This document shows positions 45,423-57,540 of a DNA stretch of 64,000 nt, in pieces. The DNA comes from Eustoma russellianum (Eukaryota > Streptophyta > Magnoliopsida > Gentianales > Gentianaceae). The notes beneath the pieces were generated by a model, which worked only from the letters and a program-made list of their open reading frames with translations, ran no database searches and was not told the DNA's origin. Within the stretch, counting starts at the first letter, position 1. Each line of letters opens with the position of its first letter. The translations under genes were made by a program, and so were the position numbers. The DNA lies in the NCBI GenBank assembly GCA_036186865.1, contig AP025057.1, positions 22,518,348 through 22,582,347 of the forward strand, in the 5' to 3' direction.

Positions 45423-45503
45423 AATATGCCACATTAAAACCTTGTCAAGTAAAACCACCCTTGTGGATAAAACCTTGGCGAAGGAAAAAGCGTACATATT
45501 TAT
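45423..45503 (-). repeat. Conserved LINE 3' module, copy 12 (element N)
   Basis: GCCAAG / CTTGAC, one C-A mismatch. Confidence 0.9.
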
Positions 45504-45763
45504 AACAATGGAGTGTTGATAGACGCTATCGCTTAAAATGACTGAAAATACATTTCGAAACGAATACAACAACGGAAATGAAAACCATGATGAATCCCGC
45601 GCATGATGTGCACCTCGTTTGCCAGCGGAGAGAGCTGCGATGTCGATGACTGAGTCAGATGTATATGTAGGTCGTGATCTCGTCCATGCACAAGATAAAG
45701 AAATGTATGAGTGAAACAGAGTAAAGAGACACAGCAAAATGTATACAACAAGCCGAAAGCAGA

Positions 45764-45802
45764 CCATACCCGGTCTGCCTGTACCAAGTAGGGCACAGGC
45801 AG
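45764..45802 (-). repeat. 3' UTR hairpin + GGGTATG, element N
   Basis: CTGCCTGTGCCC / GGTACAGGCAG, then ACCGGGTATG. Confidence 0.8.
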
Positions 45803-47799
45803 AAACTGTAAAGGCGCGCCAATCCATATGGAAGACCGTAGCCATTAAGGAAACTGCAAATGTACAGAGGAGAGATCCAAATCAACAGTACCACGAACGA
45901 TAGATGGAAGACTGTGACTCGTAAAGGAGCTAGTTTGGGGAAACATCATCGCATGTTGAGCTAGATAGTGTGCCGCCATATTAGCTTCTCTGTAGACATG
46001 ATTAAAGGCCAGACCGTGTTGATGAAGCAGTGTCCGCAAGAGGCGAAGATGATAGTTCCCAAAGATGGATTGTGGTTGTCTCAGTCTTGAGACCATTTGG
46101 GCACAGTCAGACTCTAAGATAATGGTACGATAAAACTGGAGGAAATAGAGGAGGCCAAACAATGCTGCTTGTATTTCCGCTGCAATCGGCGTACTGTGAG
46201 GAAGACGAAAAGAAATCGCTCCCACACAGAATCCAAGATGGTCACGCAGAATCTCCCCACTGGAGGCGTAGGACCTGCCAACTAATGCATCAATATTTAA
46301 CTTTAGTCTACCAGATGGTGGGGTTTGCCATCTGATGATTTGAAGGCGCGGAGACTGAATTCGGGGAATCCATGAAAGACGGAGTGAGGGACTAGTTGCA
46401 ATCTTTGAGCCTTGTATATATTTTATCCACACCTCGATATTAGAATGTATAGCAGCTCGAAGCGCAGATAGAGCAAATGAAGAAGATTCACCATATACCA
46501 ACGTTGCATAAGTTCGCCAAATATTAAAGACAACAATAGCCGGAATGACTATCTTTAAAATCCCAAAAAGCGACGAAAACGTAGATCGATACCACCAAGA
46601 CAACAAGTATTGACGTAGGTGTAATGAACCTGGCGATATACCCTGTAGTTCCATAACGAAGAAATCCCAAATGAGACAAATGTCGCTGTAGTAAAGGAAA
46701 ACATGATCTACCGTGGCCGAATGTCGCTTACAGAAAGGACATTGTGTAGGTCGGGCTGTCGAGTAACGACCAATATAATCCTCAAAAGGCAAGGTAGAGT
46801 GGAAAATACGCCATAAGAATAATTTTATGGAGGGGGAATGTTGCTTAAACCAAATGAATTTAGAAGAAAGCAGTGTGGTCTTTGAACACGGCAAATGTCG
46901 TAAGCTGATTTCAAAGAAAATTCCCCGGTTGCCGTGGTTGTCCATGTAAGATGAGTGCCTAGGCCTTCAGTCTGTGCAGTGCAAGTAGCATGGATTCTGC
47001 AAATGAGTTTGCAAACCGGTGAATCCGGTAGCCGAGGGCGGTAGTCATCTTTGCCGCCATATTTAATATGCATGTATTTACTCCATAATGTATCTTGCTG
47101 CTGATAAGACCACCAAATGCGACAATGATGAGCCATCTGTAAAGTGATAAGATCACGGAGGCCCAAGCCACCTTCGGCTATTGGTAAAGTAATCTTAGGC
47201 CATGCTACCCAATGGTGTCGGTTGCCCCAATAAAAAGATGACATCTTTCGTTCAATGACCTTTATAACTGACTTTGGTAAACCACCTGCCGCGAAAATAT
47301 GAAGAGGAAGGGCCGAAATCACTGAGCGGAGAAGCACCAAGCGTCCGGCCATGGAAAGAAAACGAGTGTGCCAGCCTTGAATGCGATCGTCAATATGCTG
47401 CAATAGAGATGTACAATATCTGGACCGATTTATACCTTTATGCAAATACAATCCAAGATATCGAAATGGTATAGCCGTACTCCTCATGCCTAAGATGGTT
47501 TCAAAAGAGCGAAGTTGGCGCAATGAAGTGCTAGCAGAGGGAATGAAACTGCTCTTTTGGAAATTAATCTTTTGCCCCGATGCTGCTTCATACATAGATA
47601 AAAAAGAGTGAAAGCGTCGTAAATTTTGTTGTGTGCCCCTCAAAAAGATAAGTAAATCATCTGCATATGCTAAATGGGTAATAGCAAACGGGATACGGCC
47701 TAAGCGAAAAGGCTACGGAAGCGCGTATGCATCGTCGAAACTGCAACCACGGCACGTGCGTCGGTTACGGCGGCCAAAAAGAACCAAGGGAAAACGTTC

Positions 47800-47821
47800 C
47801 GAAAAAAGAAAAAAAAAAAGA
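47800..47821 (-). terminator. T-rich Pol III terminator after the stray 5S gene
   Basis: Minus-strand reading gives T, C, then about eleven T, C and six more T directly after the gene end, more than the four or five T that Pol III needs. Confidence 0.7.
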
Positions 47822-47940
47822 GGGGTGCAACACGAGGACTTCCCAGGGGGTCACCCATCCTAGTACTACTCTCGCCCAAGCACGCTTAACTTCGGAGTTC
47901 TGATGGGATCCGGTGCATTAGTGCTGGTATGATCGCACCC
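47822..47940 (-). rRNA. 5S ribosomal RNA gene (stray copy)
   Basis: On the minus strand it starts GGGTGCGATCATACCAGCAC and ends GTCCTCGTGTTGCACCCC, the standard angiosperm 5S gene of about 119-120 bases. The internal promoter region is present (GAAGTTAAGCGTGCTTGGG for box A, then the box C region GGATGGGTGACC). A C precedes the first base. A T-run just after the gene (about 47809-47819) could end Pol III transcription. It is a single copy inside a LINE, not part of an array, so it is probably a displaced copy. Whether it is transcribed cannot be told. Confidence 0.95.
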
Positions 47941-50056
47941 GTCGTGTTGATGTCCGCAAAAGCATTTGATCGAAGCTATGGCCATGCGACCCGACGCGTG
48001 CGAAATGTTCCGGGGTCCGTACGTGCCGTCTAGAGCGGGAATTAGCCCTTGGAGCGCTGACGCAATGGACTTCCAGTCGCCAGAATGTACCATGGCTTTG
48101 ATGCCCCTGCTAAAACCTTCTGAAGACAGAATAAATAGCAAAGGGGACAGTGGGTCACCCTGCTTAACCCCTCTGTACGGCCTAAAAGAAGTGGAAGGTT
48201 GGCCATTTATCAAAACTGATAATGTAGTGGCGCGCAAGTGATTGAGGATTATTCGAATAAAGAAGTTGGAGAAACCAAACTGTCTTAATAATAATTCCAG
48301 GTATTCCCAGCTGACTCGATCAAAAGCTTTCATCATATCCAATTTTAGACATAACTGAGATCCTCCCTTATCAAGCATATGTATCATCTCACGTGCCATT
48401 AGAACTTGCGAAGAAATATCATGACCTGGCAAAAAACATGTCTGCTCCGGAGATATCAATTTCGGAAGCAGTGTGCCCAAGCGTGTGGCAATAATCCTTG
48501 TGCAAACTTTACTCAGAAAATTTGTAAGACATATGGGCCGAAAATCACTGAAAGTTTGCGGCGATTGCGTCTTGGGTATCAAAGTAATCAACGCACTAGC
48601 CATGACAGATGGTTGTGGTACTCCAAGAAAAAACTCCTGCACAGCTTTAACCACATCTGAATGTATTATTGGCCAACAAGATCGGTAAAACATACCGTGA
48701 AATCCATCCAGGCCTGCTGCACTCTGAATATCTAAATACCAAACTACCTCCTTGACCTCAGCCGCCGTTAGCAATGTTGTAAGCATAAGATTGTCTGCCT
48801 CCGTTATTGTAGAAGGGATATGGGAGAGGATGGATGAATGATTGTGTGCGGACTCGCATGCGAATAAGGCAGTATAGAAAGAGACGGCTTCCACCATAAT
48901 ATCATCGGGTGCCGTATACAGTGTACCAGTGGAGGAGCGAATTCGCTGGATGCGAAGATGCGTGCGTCTCCCTTTGATAATAGAATGAAAATATCGGGTA
49001 TTTGCGTCACCCTCTTTAAGCCATCTTATCCTTGCCTTTTGCTTCCAAAAATGTAATCCATAAGTAGATGCTCGTAAATATTCAGCCTTTGCCCGAGAAT
49101 ATGTCTCACGAGTCTCATCATTCTAGTCAGCATCCCAACTAGCCTCAGCAGTATTCAGATGTGATTCCGCATGCATAAGGTTATTAAAAATACTTCCAAA
49201 GATTTCTTTATCCACCTTTGAATGTCCCTCTTCAAGGAAAACAACTTTGAATAAAAACCATACATACCTCCTGTAGTCGGATATGATAACCAGGCATTCT
49301 GCATATAGGAGTGAAAATCTGGATGAAGCAGCCAGGAGTCTAAAAAGCGGAAAGAGCGACGGCCAGTTGCTGTAGTAAGTCGACATGCAAACAAAAGTGG
49401 TGTGTGATCTGAAGAAACCCGCGGGAGATGTGTTAATTGCATGTCTGGAAACATATCTTGGAATGAGGAGTTAAGAAATAACCAATCCAATCTGCGACGA
49501 ACTCGGCCAAGTCCCCTGCCATCTGCCCAAGTAAACCTTGGTCCCTGATATTGCGGTGCCATAAGAGAACAAAGCTCGACACAGTCATTAAAATCCTGTA
49601 AGATAGTCAGAGGTGGATGTGACCGACCCCGATGGTCCTCAAGCGCTTGAAATGTATTAAAATCTCCTTCAATTAACCAAGGCAAAGTGGAAGATGTAGC
49701 AAAGTCACATATAGAATGCCAAAGATCACGACGTAATGCTGCTGTGTGCTTTGCATACACCACTGAGAAGACGAAAGTAAGCTGGAGCGGAAGAAAAAAT
49801 AATGTGAAATGTACTACTTGATCTTGATCCTGTGTATCAAGCAAACGAAATTCAGAGTCACGCCAGAAAAACCAAATGCGTTCAGACTGAGAAGCATACC
49901 AATTTGTAAAACCAAGACGTAAACCAAACCCAGCAATATGTGATGGATCATGCTTAGGTTCAATAAGAGCTAACAAATGCAAACGATGTTCTGTAATCAA
50001 AAGTCGCAAACTAGGTAAAGAGGCACGCATGCCTCTGATATTCCAAATTAACGTAT

Positions 50057-51300
50057 TCATTGAGAAATAGTAGAAGCACTTCCCTGTGAGACCTGCGACA
50101 CGCTTCGTGTGAGAATAGTAGATGGCGGCAAAGGGGGCAAATCTTTACGCCACGACGCTTTCGACGAGGGACAACTGGAATAAACTCAGCCTCCTCTACC
50201 GGTTCCTATAGGCGAGAGAGCAATGTATTGTCATCTGGAGACTGAGGGATTAACTGCATGCATCTAACAATCTCATCTACCACATAAGGTAAATCCACAG
50301 TTGTACCCTCAACAGGCAATTCCGTGTCTAATGCATGACCCAGTTCCTCTTGGGCCGGATCGGACTGGAGTGGTGGTTCTGGGGCATCACAATATACTTC
50401 AGCATGGGCGTCATTGTCGTGATCAAGTATGGTTTTAGCCTCTGTAGGGGGCACTTCTGTGGGGGCCTGTGGAGATGCCGCAGATGGTGGTTCAGCTATT
50501 GGCAGATCAACCACTTTCTTCTTTTTGATGGGTGTCCAACGTTGAGATTTTGGATGTGGTGGAGGAGGCGGCGGCGGCGGTGGTACGGACGAGGTAGCTG
50601 TGTCTGCACATGTGTCGGGTGCATGTCCCAATCGACGGCATGTAGTACAAAACTTGGAGAGATCCTCATAAACGATTGTCTGCAGTGTAAACCGATTTTT
50701 TGCCTGCAAATAAATTTTCTGGGGTAGGTCTTGAGAAACATCAACCTCTACACAAACTCGAGCGACGGAGGGGCAGAGTCCATCCGATGTAGCCACATCC
50801 AATTTGATGGGCGAACCAATAGGGCGAACAATCTCAAAAAGAGCTTCACGACGATGCAAATGAATTGGAAGACCAGGGAAGGCAACCCATATGGGGACAA
50901 TAGGGACATCAGCAGTAGGATCAAAATCAACTGTCCATTTGGTAATGCGCATATGGCAACCCAAAATATGCCACGAACGTCTATAGAAACAACGTAGATA
51001 ATCCGCTTCATTGTGAAAATTCAGCAATATGTGTGTTTGATCAATTAAGGTTATGCGCAAATCATGATGAAATCTTATCTTCTCAAAAACTTCACGTATA
51101 ATTTTCAATGGAGGGCGGCCATACCAAAAAGTACCTAACAATGAATATTTGAAAGGAGCAGCAAGGGCATCAATCTCAGAGTCCAGAAATGATATCAATA
51201 GGATGCCTTTGTAGCGTGACACAGTCTTCGAAGATATATCAATATTTCCAGAGGATTGTGCACCGGTGACAACCGCAGCGAAAGTTGGCGGGACTGTCAT
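50057..51300 (-). pseudogene. ORF1 of element N
   Basis: M-T-V-P-P-T-F at 51300, matching D. Open for 364 codons: DUF4283-like domain, knuckle FC-TT-C-RRLG-H-APDT-C, eight prolines, 'RWTPIKKKK', acidic tail. A TAG near 50206 (Gln in relatives) and a one-base shift near 50155 break the last 40 codons. In the corrected reading the end overlaps the ORF2 ATG (50057-50060). Confidence 0.88.
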
Positions 51301-51489
51301 TGAATCGCGTAAAAGAAAAAAGGAGGCATCTTTCTGAAAAAAATGATCACGAAAATACTGGAGAATTGAAGTATGACAAATGTAGACGATGAAGAATTAG
51401 AAGGAATAAAGTTCTGGCGGTGGCGGAGGCTGGCGCCGCTAGTGAGCGTGCGATCACCAGATGAGCAGCGGCGGCGGCAGCATATTCTT
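51301..51489 (-). promoter_or_regulatory. 5' leader of element N
   Basis: About 190 bases between the ORF1 ATG and the TA microsatellite, with a GC-rich start (GCCGCCGCCGC near 51465-51478). Promoter function inferred from position. Confidence 0.45.
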
Positions 51490-51496
51490 CATTTCA

Positions 51497-51633
51497 TCAT
51501 ATATATATGTGTGTGTATATATATATATGTATAAAAATATATATGTATATATATATATATATGTATATATATATGTGTATATATATATATGTGTGTGTGT
51601 GTGTATATATATATATGTGTATATATATATATG

Positions 51634-51664
<31 letters not shown>
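51497..51664. repeat. (TA)n(TG)n microsatellite between N and O
   Basis: About 168 bases. Joins the 5' end of N to the 3' terminus of O. Confidence 0.96.
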
Positions 51665-51665
<1 letters not shown>

Positions 51666-52412
51666 AGGTGAAGGACGGGCAATACCGTCCGGGAGTTTTA
51701 TAACCATCACTTGTGGCGGAGGAATACTGTGGTTACATAGTTGTTCTGCTTATGGTGGGAGACTGTCCCAAACTAAGCAATAAAGAAATGCAAATATCCA
51801 AATAAAGCGTAAACAAGACGAAAACAATGCATTATAGAAAACGAAAAAGACAACAAAATAATCTATGCGTGGTAGAGGAAGTTGAATACACGGTACTAAA
51901 GGAAAATAAGGCTGGGTCGTCTGCTGCACTAGCCAAGCATAGGCATCTTGCATCCCCATCATCTATCAAACTTGGAAATAATCCGTCGGTTTTAGAGCAG
52001 CTATTAAATTGCGTAATTGGGACGAAATTGAATATATGTAACAGATTGGTCGTACCAATGTGGCTTTGGTCATATTGGACTAAAGCAACCAATGTGAGAA
52101 GCTGGCTGGGTGTTGATTAGACGATATTCCATGGAGCATTTGCATGGCGTATCCTCGACAAGAAAAAGCAATGATTAAAAGAATGTCCATGTTAAATTTA
52201 AAAGAAGGTATATAATTAAGGCGATCATTTTTGCATAACAAGGTTGCCCGAAGTCCAAAGACTACGGTCAACATGAAAATATCAGCACCAACCTAATAGG
52301 GAGATATCAGTGCAAAAAGAGAATAAAGTGATATGTGAGAAACCATACCCATGTTGCCTGCATATAAGCAATGCAGGAAACCTCCAAGTACATGAAGCAA
52401 GCCATCCATGAG
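51665..52412 (-). other. 3' UTR of element O, IIb type
   Basis: A tagged hairpin (52344-52381), a second near 52240-52270, GGGAC-AGT-CTCCC near 51758-51770, the 'TATTCCTCCGCCACAAG' block and the degenerate palindrome CGGACGGTATTGCCCG near the TA tract. Confidence 0.78.
52344..52381 (-). repeat. 3' UTR hairpin + GGGTATG, element O
   Basis: GTTTCCTGCAT / ATGCAGGCAAC (one mismatch), then ATGGGTATG. Confidence 0.8.
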
Positions 52413-55400
52413 CTAGTGTCGGAGGGCATCAATAGATGTATTAGTATGATAAAACCCATGAGCCACCGAAGGAAGCGACACAGCAGATGTATATAAAGCT
52501 GCAGCAGGAAACATTCGGCCATGCTGAGCTAAATGATGTGCTACCATATTTAACTCACGTGGTATATATTATAATCGACTCTCAGTAAGCAGAAGAAGTG
52601 ATCGTAGCCGGACATATTCAAGTAGTGTAGAAAAATTGGCTGAAGCATGAACCACTTGCTCGCAATCTGTCTAAATTATAAGGTCCTGATGCAGCCTACC
52701 AATAAAAAGAAGACTATACAATAACGCCTGAATCTCTACGCGCAAGGGTGAGAGAACATACAAGGCCAAACAAATAGCAACAACTATATGTCCCTCAGAG
52801 TCTCGAAATATGGCCCCAGCTGATGCCAATGTAGCCCCAGCGGATGCATCAACATTTAATTTTAACTTTCCAGAGGGCAGCAAAGTCCACTTCAGAACAT
52901 GAACTTGCTTGAGACGTAAATGAGGGGTAAAGCATGCCGATATAAGAGAGGGAATATGTATGGCAAATTTCGTTCCATGCAATGTAGAGGACCAATCATA
53001 GCAAGAGCGACGAGCCATGGAATAAATACTAGATGGAGAAATATTAGCCAAGCCATAGATATGATTTTTGTATACCTTCCAAACATTCCAGCAAATCATG
53101 ATCGGCCCAATTACTCGTAAGTGCCCTAATATATGATGAGTTGTAGAAGTAATTCACCACATTAACAAATGTGTGCGAAGATTATCTCCATACCCTGAGG
53201 GCCTGTTGAGTATCCAAGAAAATCGCAGCCAAACATCTTTGACATAAGAGCAATGAAGAAAGATATGATCTAAGGTGGCCAAGTGTAGCCGACAAAATGG
53301 ACAGTAAGTTGGACAAATCTGAGTGAAGCGTGTTAGGTTATCCTCCAAAGGCAATGCTCGATGGAATAATCGCCACATGAAAAAGATTGCCGACTTGGGC
53401 ACTTGTTGCCACCAAATAAACTTATGAGAGTATAATTGAGCATTGACAATCCGCAAATCATCATATGCATATCTAATGGAAAACATACCCGATGGGGAAG
53501 ATCTCCACTGAGGCATATCCACGTTGGTAGTAAGCTATAAACAAATCGAATGCATGGAGCGAAGTCGCTACCATCCAGATGAATCATAAATGCGAGGCAC
53601 ATAATCCCCACAAATTTCGTACCGCTGTCTCATGTAGGCTACCCAAGGAGTGGATTTTGTGTGATAGTTCCACCATAATTTACAATCGTAGGCCGTCTGT
53701 ATCAACGGCAAACTTCTAATACCTAAGCCACCTTCTCCTTCTGGCAAGCATAGTGTAGATAATGCTCTCCAATGATAGCGGTGCCCTAAAGAAAATGGAC
53801 TATTTTCTTGTGAATGACCTGCTGTACACTTTTGGGTAACATGCCTGAAGCTAGAAGATGCAAAGGAATGGCTGAGAGCACTGACTGAATCAAAACAATG
53901 CGGCCACCTGGGGTAAGCAGATGACACATCCAACCCATCAGTTTGGCGTCGAAATGTTGTAACAACGAGGTGCAATAACACACACGGTTTATGCCACGAT
54001 AAAGATAAGGTCCAAGATACTTTATTGGGAGAGTTGATGGCCGCATAAGTAGAACTGAACTTATACCTCACAAAGATGAAGGCATGACATAGGAACTAGA
54101 GACAAATTGACTTTTGTTGTAGTTCACAAATTGGCCCGAAGCTTGCTGGTAAGAAAATAAAAAATCCTAAAAAACTGTGAGATTTCATACGGCGCCATTA
54201 AGAAATATGAGTAAATCATCTGCGTAAGCTAGATGTGATACCGGGCAAGCTCTACCTAAGGAGAAGCCGTGAAGTGCACCACTATCAAATAAATGTTTGA
54301 TGCCTCTAGTGAAACCTTCGGAACCAATGATAAATAATAAAGGAGATAGGGGATCACCTTGATTCACTCCCTTTGTTGGCGAGAAATAACCGAATGTTGT
54401 GCTATTAATTGATAGCGAAAGCTTGGAATACCGCATATTATTCATGATCAAACGAAAGAACCGTGGATGACATCTTAACTTTAATAAAATTGACTCAAGA
54501 TAGGTCCAATTTACTCAATCAAAGGCTTTGGTCATATCCAACTTTATCATCACATTTGTGCCACGAGTTCTTCGGTCAATTACATGAACCATCTCATTAG
54601 CCATGAGAACATGTTCACTTATATCATGCCCCTTTAAAAAGCCAATTTGTTCCTCTGAAATTATGCGAGGTAAAATAGCCGATAGGTGGGTGGCAATGAT
54701 GCGAGTCGTAACTTTTCTTATGAAATTTGACAAACATATTGGCCTAAAATCTGCATAAGAAGTAGGACGGTCTTTTTTAGGAATCAAAGTAATCAAAGAA
54801 GAGATCATAACCTTGGGTACAGGAACTCTGAGAAAAAAATTCCTGAACAGCACAAACAACATCCAAGCAAACAATGTCCCAGCATGTACAAAAAAAATGA
54901 CCACTAAAACCATCAGGGCTAGCAGCGCTATTACGGTTTAAATTCCATACAGCTTCTTTATCTTCCTGCATGTCAGGCATAGCTAATAAGCTGTCATTAT
55001 CAGAAGCTGTAACCAAAGAAGGAATTGTGTGTAAAAAAGAATAGACGTCAATAACTGGCTCATTTGTAAATAAATGCTGGAAATATTCTACTGCTGCATT
55101 TCCTAGCACATCGTTGTGTTGTAATAATTCCCCCACCGAATTCTGCAGCTGTCGAATTCTTTGCCGTCGATGTCTCTCTTTGACCATTGCGTGAAAATAA
55201 GAGATATTAGCCTCCCCTTCAAACATCCATTTTACTCTTGCCTTTAGGCACTAGTATGAAACTTGTTGCTTTTGCGTGCTCAAGAGAAGTGCTTGCACAA
55301 GGAAAAAGGCTTCTCGATTTGATGGAGTGGGATAATCGTCATATATTTTTTCCAGCCTTGCATAATTACTTTTACTTCTTTTGCCTTTGAAAATATGTTG

Positions 55401-56265
55401 CCAAACATAGTTTGGTTCCAATGGCGAAGATCGCGCTTGAGTAGGCTAAGCTTACTATAAAGACCACACGTTCCCCCAACCATAGAATATTGCTTCCACT
55501 GCGCCGCCACAAACGACTAAAATCCTCATGTAAAGACCATGCATTAAGGTACCTGAATGGCAGCCATATAGCCATCCGTGAGAAAGAGCATTTTAGCAAT
55601 AATGGCGAATGATCTGAAGTAGCTCGTGGCAGATAATGAACAACCATATCATCAAATAAGTCCGAAAAAGATGGAGAGCGGAGAAGTTGATCTAGTCGCC
55701 TCAAAACTCTACCTTGTCACTGTCCACGCGCCCAGGTAAATAAAGAACGTATAGTAGGAATGTCCTGCAACTGGCAATGGTGAACGTATGCATTAAAATC
55801 TTCTAATGAGCGCAGAGTAGGAGCAGAGCAGCCTCTGTACTCATCTAGCATGAGGAAGGTGCTAAAGTCACCCCCAACAATCCATGGTTCCGATAACGTT
55901 TGAAAATGAGTAATCAAAGAATCTCATAATAACTTTCGGTCAGCTATAGTATGTCTACCATATACAACAGACCATCCAAATTGCATCTGAGTCTGCTTCC
56001 ATTTAAATCGCAGGAAGGTTGTCTGTGCCCCATGCTCAATATGTTGCAAATCCAACGTTGAAGAGTGCCAAAAGATCCATATATTGTCATCACAAGTATG
56101 AATGGCATTACTATAACCCAGCCGTAATCGACAGCGTGTGAGTTTAAATGGCCGCTGCTTAGGTTCAATGATAATTAGCAATTCCACACGAGTTTCATGC
56201 AATAAACGTAACAATCGATCCATGGAGGTATGAAGTCCTCCTACATTCCAAGTTAAAGCATTCAT
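52413..56265 (-). pseudogene. ORF2 of element O
   Basis: M-N-A-L-T-W-N at 56265. Stops at 55924 and 55717. The endonuclease motif is 'GGDFS', with Ser for the catalytic Asn, and 'TSDHSPLL' is present. Indels near 55480 and in the RT. RT blocks 'RPICLSNFIRKV', 'KLDMTKAFD*VNW' (stop in the motif), 'GVNQGDPLSP' and 'YADD' are spread over frames. zf-RVT (CPFC, DHIFLHC) is open at 53522-53154. The RNase H starts 'LNVDAS'. The end 'DALRH' stops at 52413. Inactive. Confidence 0.88.
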
Positions 56266-57526
56266 TGAGAAAGATCAGAGACAGCACCATGACGCACTGC
56301 ACTACGTGTCACAACAGTAGACGGAGGACGAGGTGGGAGTTTTTTTTTTGTTCTGCAGCGACGACAAGGGGCCACCAGAATAAAACCATCATTGTCTGAG
56401 GAGACATTAGCAAAATAGTCCTGCAGAATGTTGTCATCATCATCCAATACTTGACGATGTAAAAGACGCTTACCTATTAAATCTGATGCTTGTCGCATCT
56501 GCTGCCTGAAATCTGAACGTGAAGTGGCATCATATATTGATGGCTGGTCTTGTTGCCCTACATCCGAGTCAGAGCATTGGCAGGCATCCAGATCATCTAT
56601 GTGTTGATTTTGAAGAAAAAGATCCTCCTTATTTGAGTGAAGGAGATGAAGATCTTGTGCTGGAGGGATTGCAAGACCGGAGGAAGTAGGAAGTGCAAAC
56701 TCCGTCGTAGGCGCTGGAACTGCATGATCTGCATGAAAGATCGAATCTTTTGCAAGAAGCTTAGATGGCAGATCAGAGATGTCCTGAGGCTGAGCCTTCT
56801 TTTTGGGTGTCCACCGGGTTGCAGGCTTCGAAGGCTTTGACAGCGCTGGCGGCGGAAGATCCTCGCAAGCCCCAGCAGCGTGTCCTAAACGGTGGCAATC
56901 TGCACAAAATGAAGGGAGATCTTCATAAACTATTTGTTGTTGAATAATCTTTTGTTTCCCTTGCAAAAATAGCTTCTTTGGCAGATCTCTGGAGACGTCC
57001 AACTAAGCGCAAATTTGGGCGACTGAGGGATGAAGACCATCCGCTGTCGCAACATCAAGCTTGATTGGATGGCCAACCACGCGAGCAATTTCAAAGAGCG
57101 CCGACCGGTGATGATAATGTAGAGGCAACCCTGGAAACGCAATCCAAACAGGAACAATGGGGACATCAGTAGCAGGATCAAAGTCGATCTTCCACTTGGT
57201 AACTCGTATATTGAAACCCGCAACTGTCCCTGAACGACGAGAAAAACATCGAATATAATCCGGTGAGTGAAATTTAACAATACATGGGATTGATCTAGGA
57301 GCGTAATCTTGACATCCGATTGAAATCCAATCCGCTCAAAGACATCGTGAATGATTTTAAGTGGAGGCTGGCCAAACCAGAATGATCAAAGGATGTCCTT
57401 TGTGATTAGAGATTAGTTTGGAGGAGATGGTGATAGGTGGGGCACTGGAGGTGATGACGGCGGTGAATGATCGACCACCGCCGCCATGGAGATCAGGAGA
57501 AGAAGGAGGGTGCGACGTTGACGCCA
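56262..57526 (-). pseudogene. ORF1 of element O, internal deletion
   Basis: M-A-S-T-S-H-P at 57526. About 24 codons of the DUF4283-like domain are missing near 57385 ('GHPLI' runs straight into 'WPAST'), followed by shifts and a stop at 57003. From 57002 the frame is open: 'KKLFLQGKQK', knuckle FC-AD-C-HRLG-H-AAGA-C, 'RWTPKKKAQ', acidic tail. The TGA overlaps the ORF2 ATG. Confidence 0.86.
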
Positions 57527-57537
57527 TCTTAATCTTT

Positions 57538-57540
<3 letters not shown>

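Larger units (their letters stand above)
45307..45844 (-). other. 3' UTR of element N
   Basis: One tagged hairpin (45764-45802), the module (45423-45503), the terminal 'CCTCCGCCATAAGTGAGG' hairpin near 45332-45351, and an A-tail as a T-run at 45299-45306. Confidence 0.82.
47713..48069 (-). other. Inserted 5S rDNA segment (gene plus spacer on both sides)
   Basis: LINE sequence stops at 48070 and resumes at 47712. The roughly 357 bp between hold one 5S gene, about 129 bp of upstream spacer and about 108 bp of downstream spacer. Because non-transcribed spacer is included on both sides, the piece came from DNA and not from 5S RNA. No clear target-site duplication is seen. The length is near a multiple of three, but the insert brings a stop (47866). 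Confidence 0.8.
45845..50060 (-). pseudogene. ORF2 of element N, split by 5S rDNA
   Basis: M-N-T-L-I-W-N-I-R-G at 50060. The endonuclease is open; 'IEGDFNTF' has Glu for the first Gly, and 'SSDHTPLL' is present. An indel near 49215 and a TAG near 49125 follow. The RT is open from about 48900 through 'RPICLTNFLSKV', 'KLDMMKAFDRVSW' and 'GVKQGDPLSP'. The 5S insert cuts the chain after 'MVHSGDWK', and the RT resumes at 'PFRLGRIPF' with 'YADD' near 47661. One indel near 46870 follows. zf-RVT (CPFC, DHVFLYY: last Cys to Tyr) and RNase H ('LNIDAL', 'AAEIQA', 'LESDCA') complete it. Inactive. Confidence 0.92.
45297..51489 (-). mobile_element. Element N: full-length LINE, lineage I, interrupted by 5S rDNA
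   Basis: 5' leader, ORF1, ORF2 and 3' UTR on the minus strand, with TA microsatellites at both ends. About 357 bp of 5S rDNA (47713-48069) sit inside the RT frame. Confidence 0.9.
51665..57540 (-). mobile_element. Element O: LINE, lineage IIb, decayed
   Basis: ORF1 begins 14 bases inside the 5' TA tract. The 3' end has the IIb terminus and no shared module. Many frame breaks. Confidence 0.88.

Noticed and set aside
47822..47940. The edge of a 5S rDNA array
   Set aside because: LINE sequence of the same ORF2 continues directly on both sides, and only one gene copy is present.
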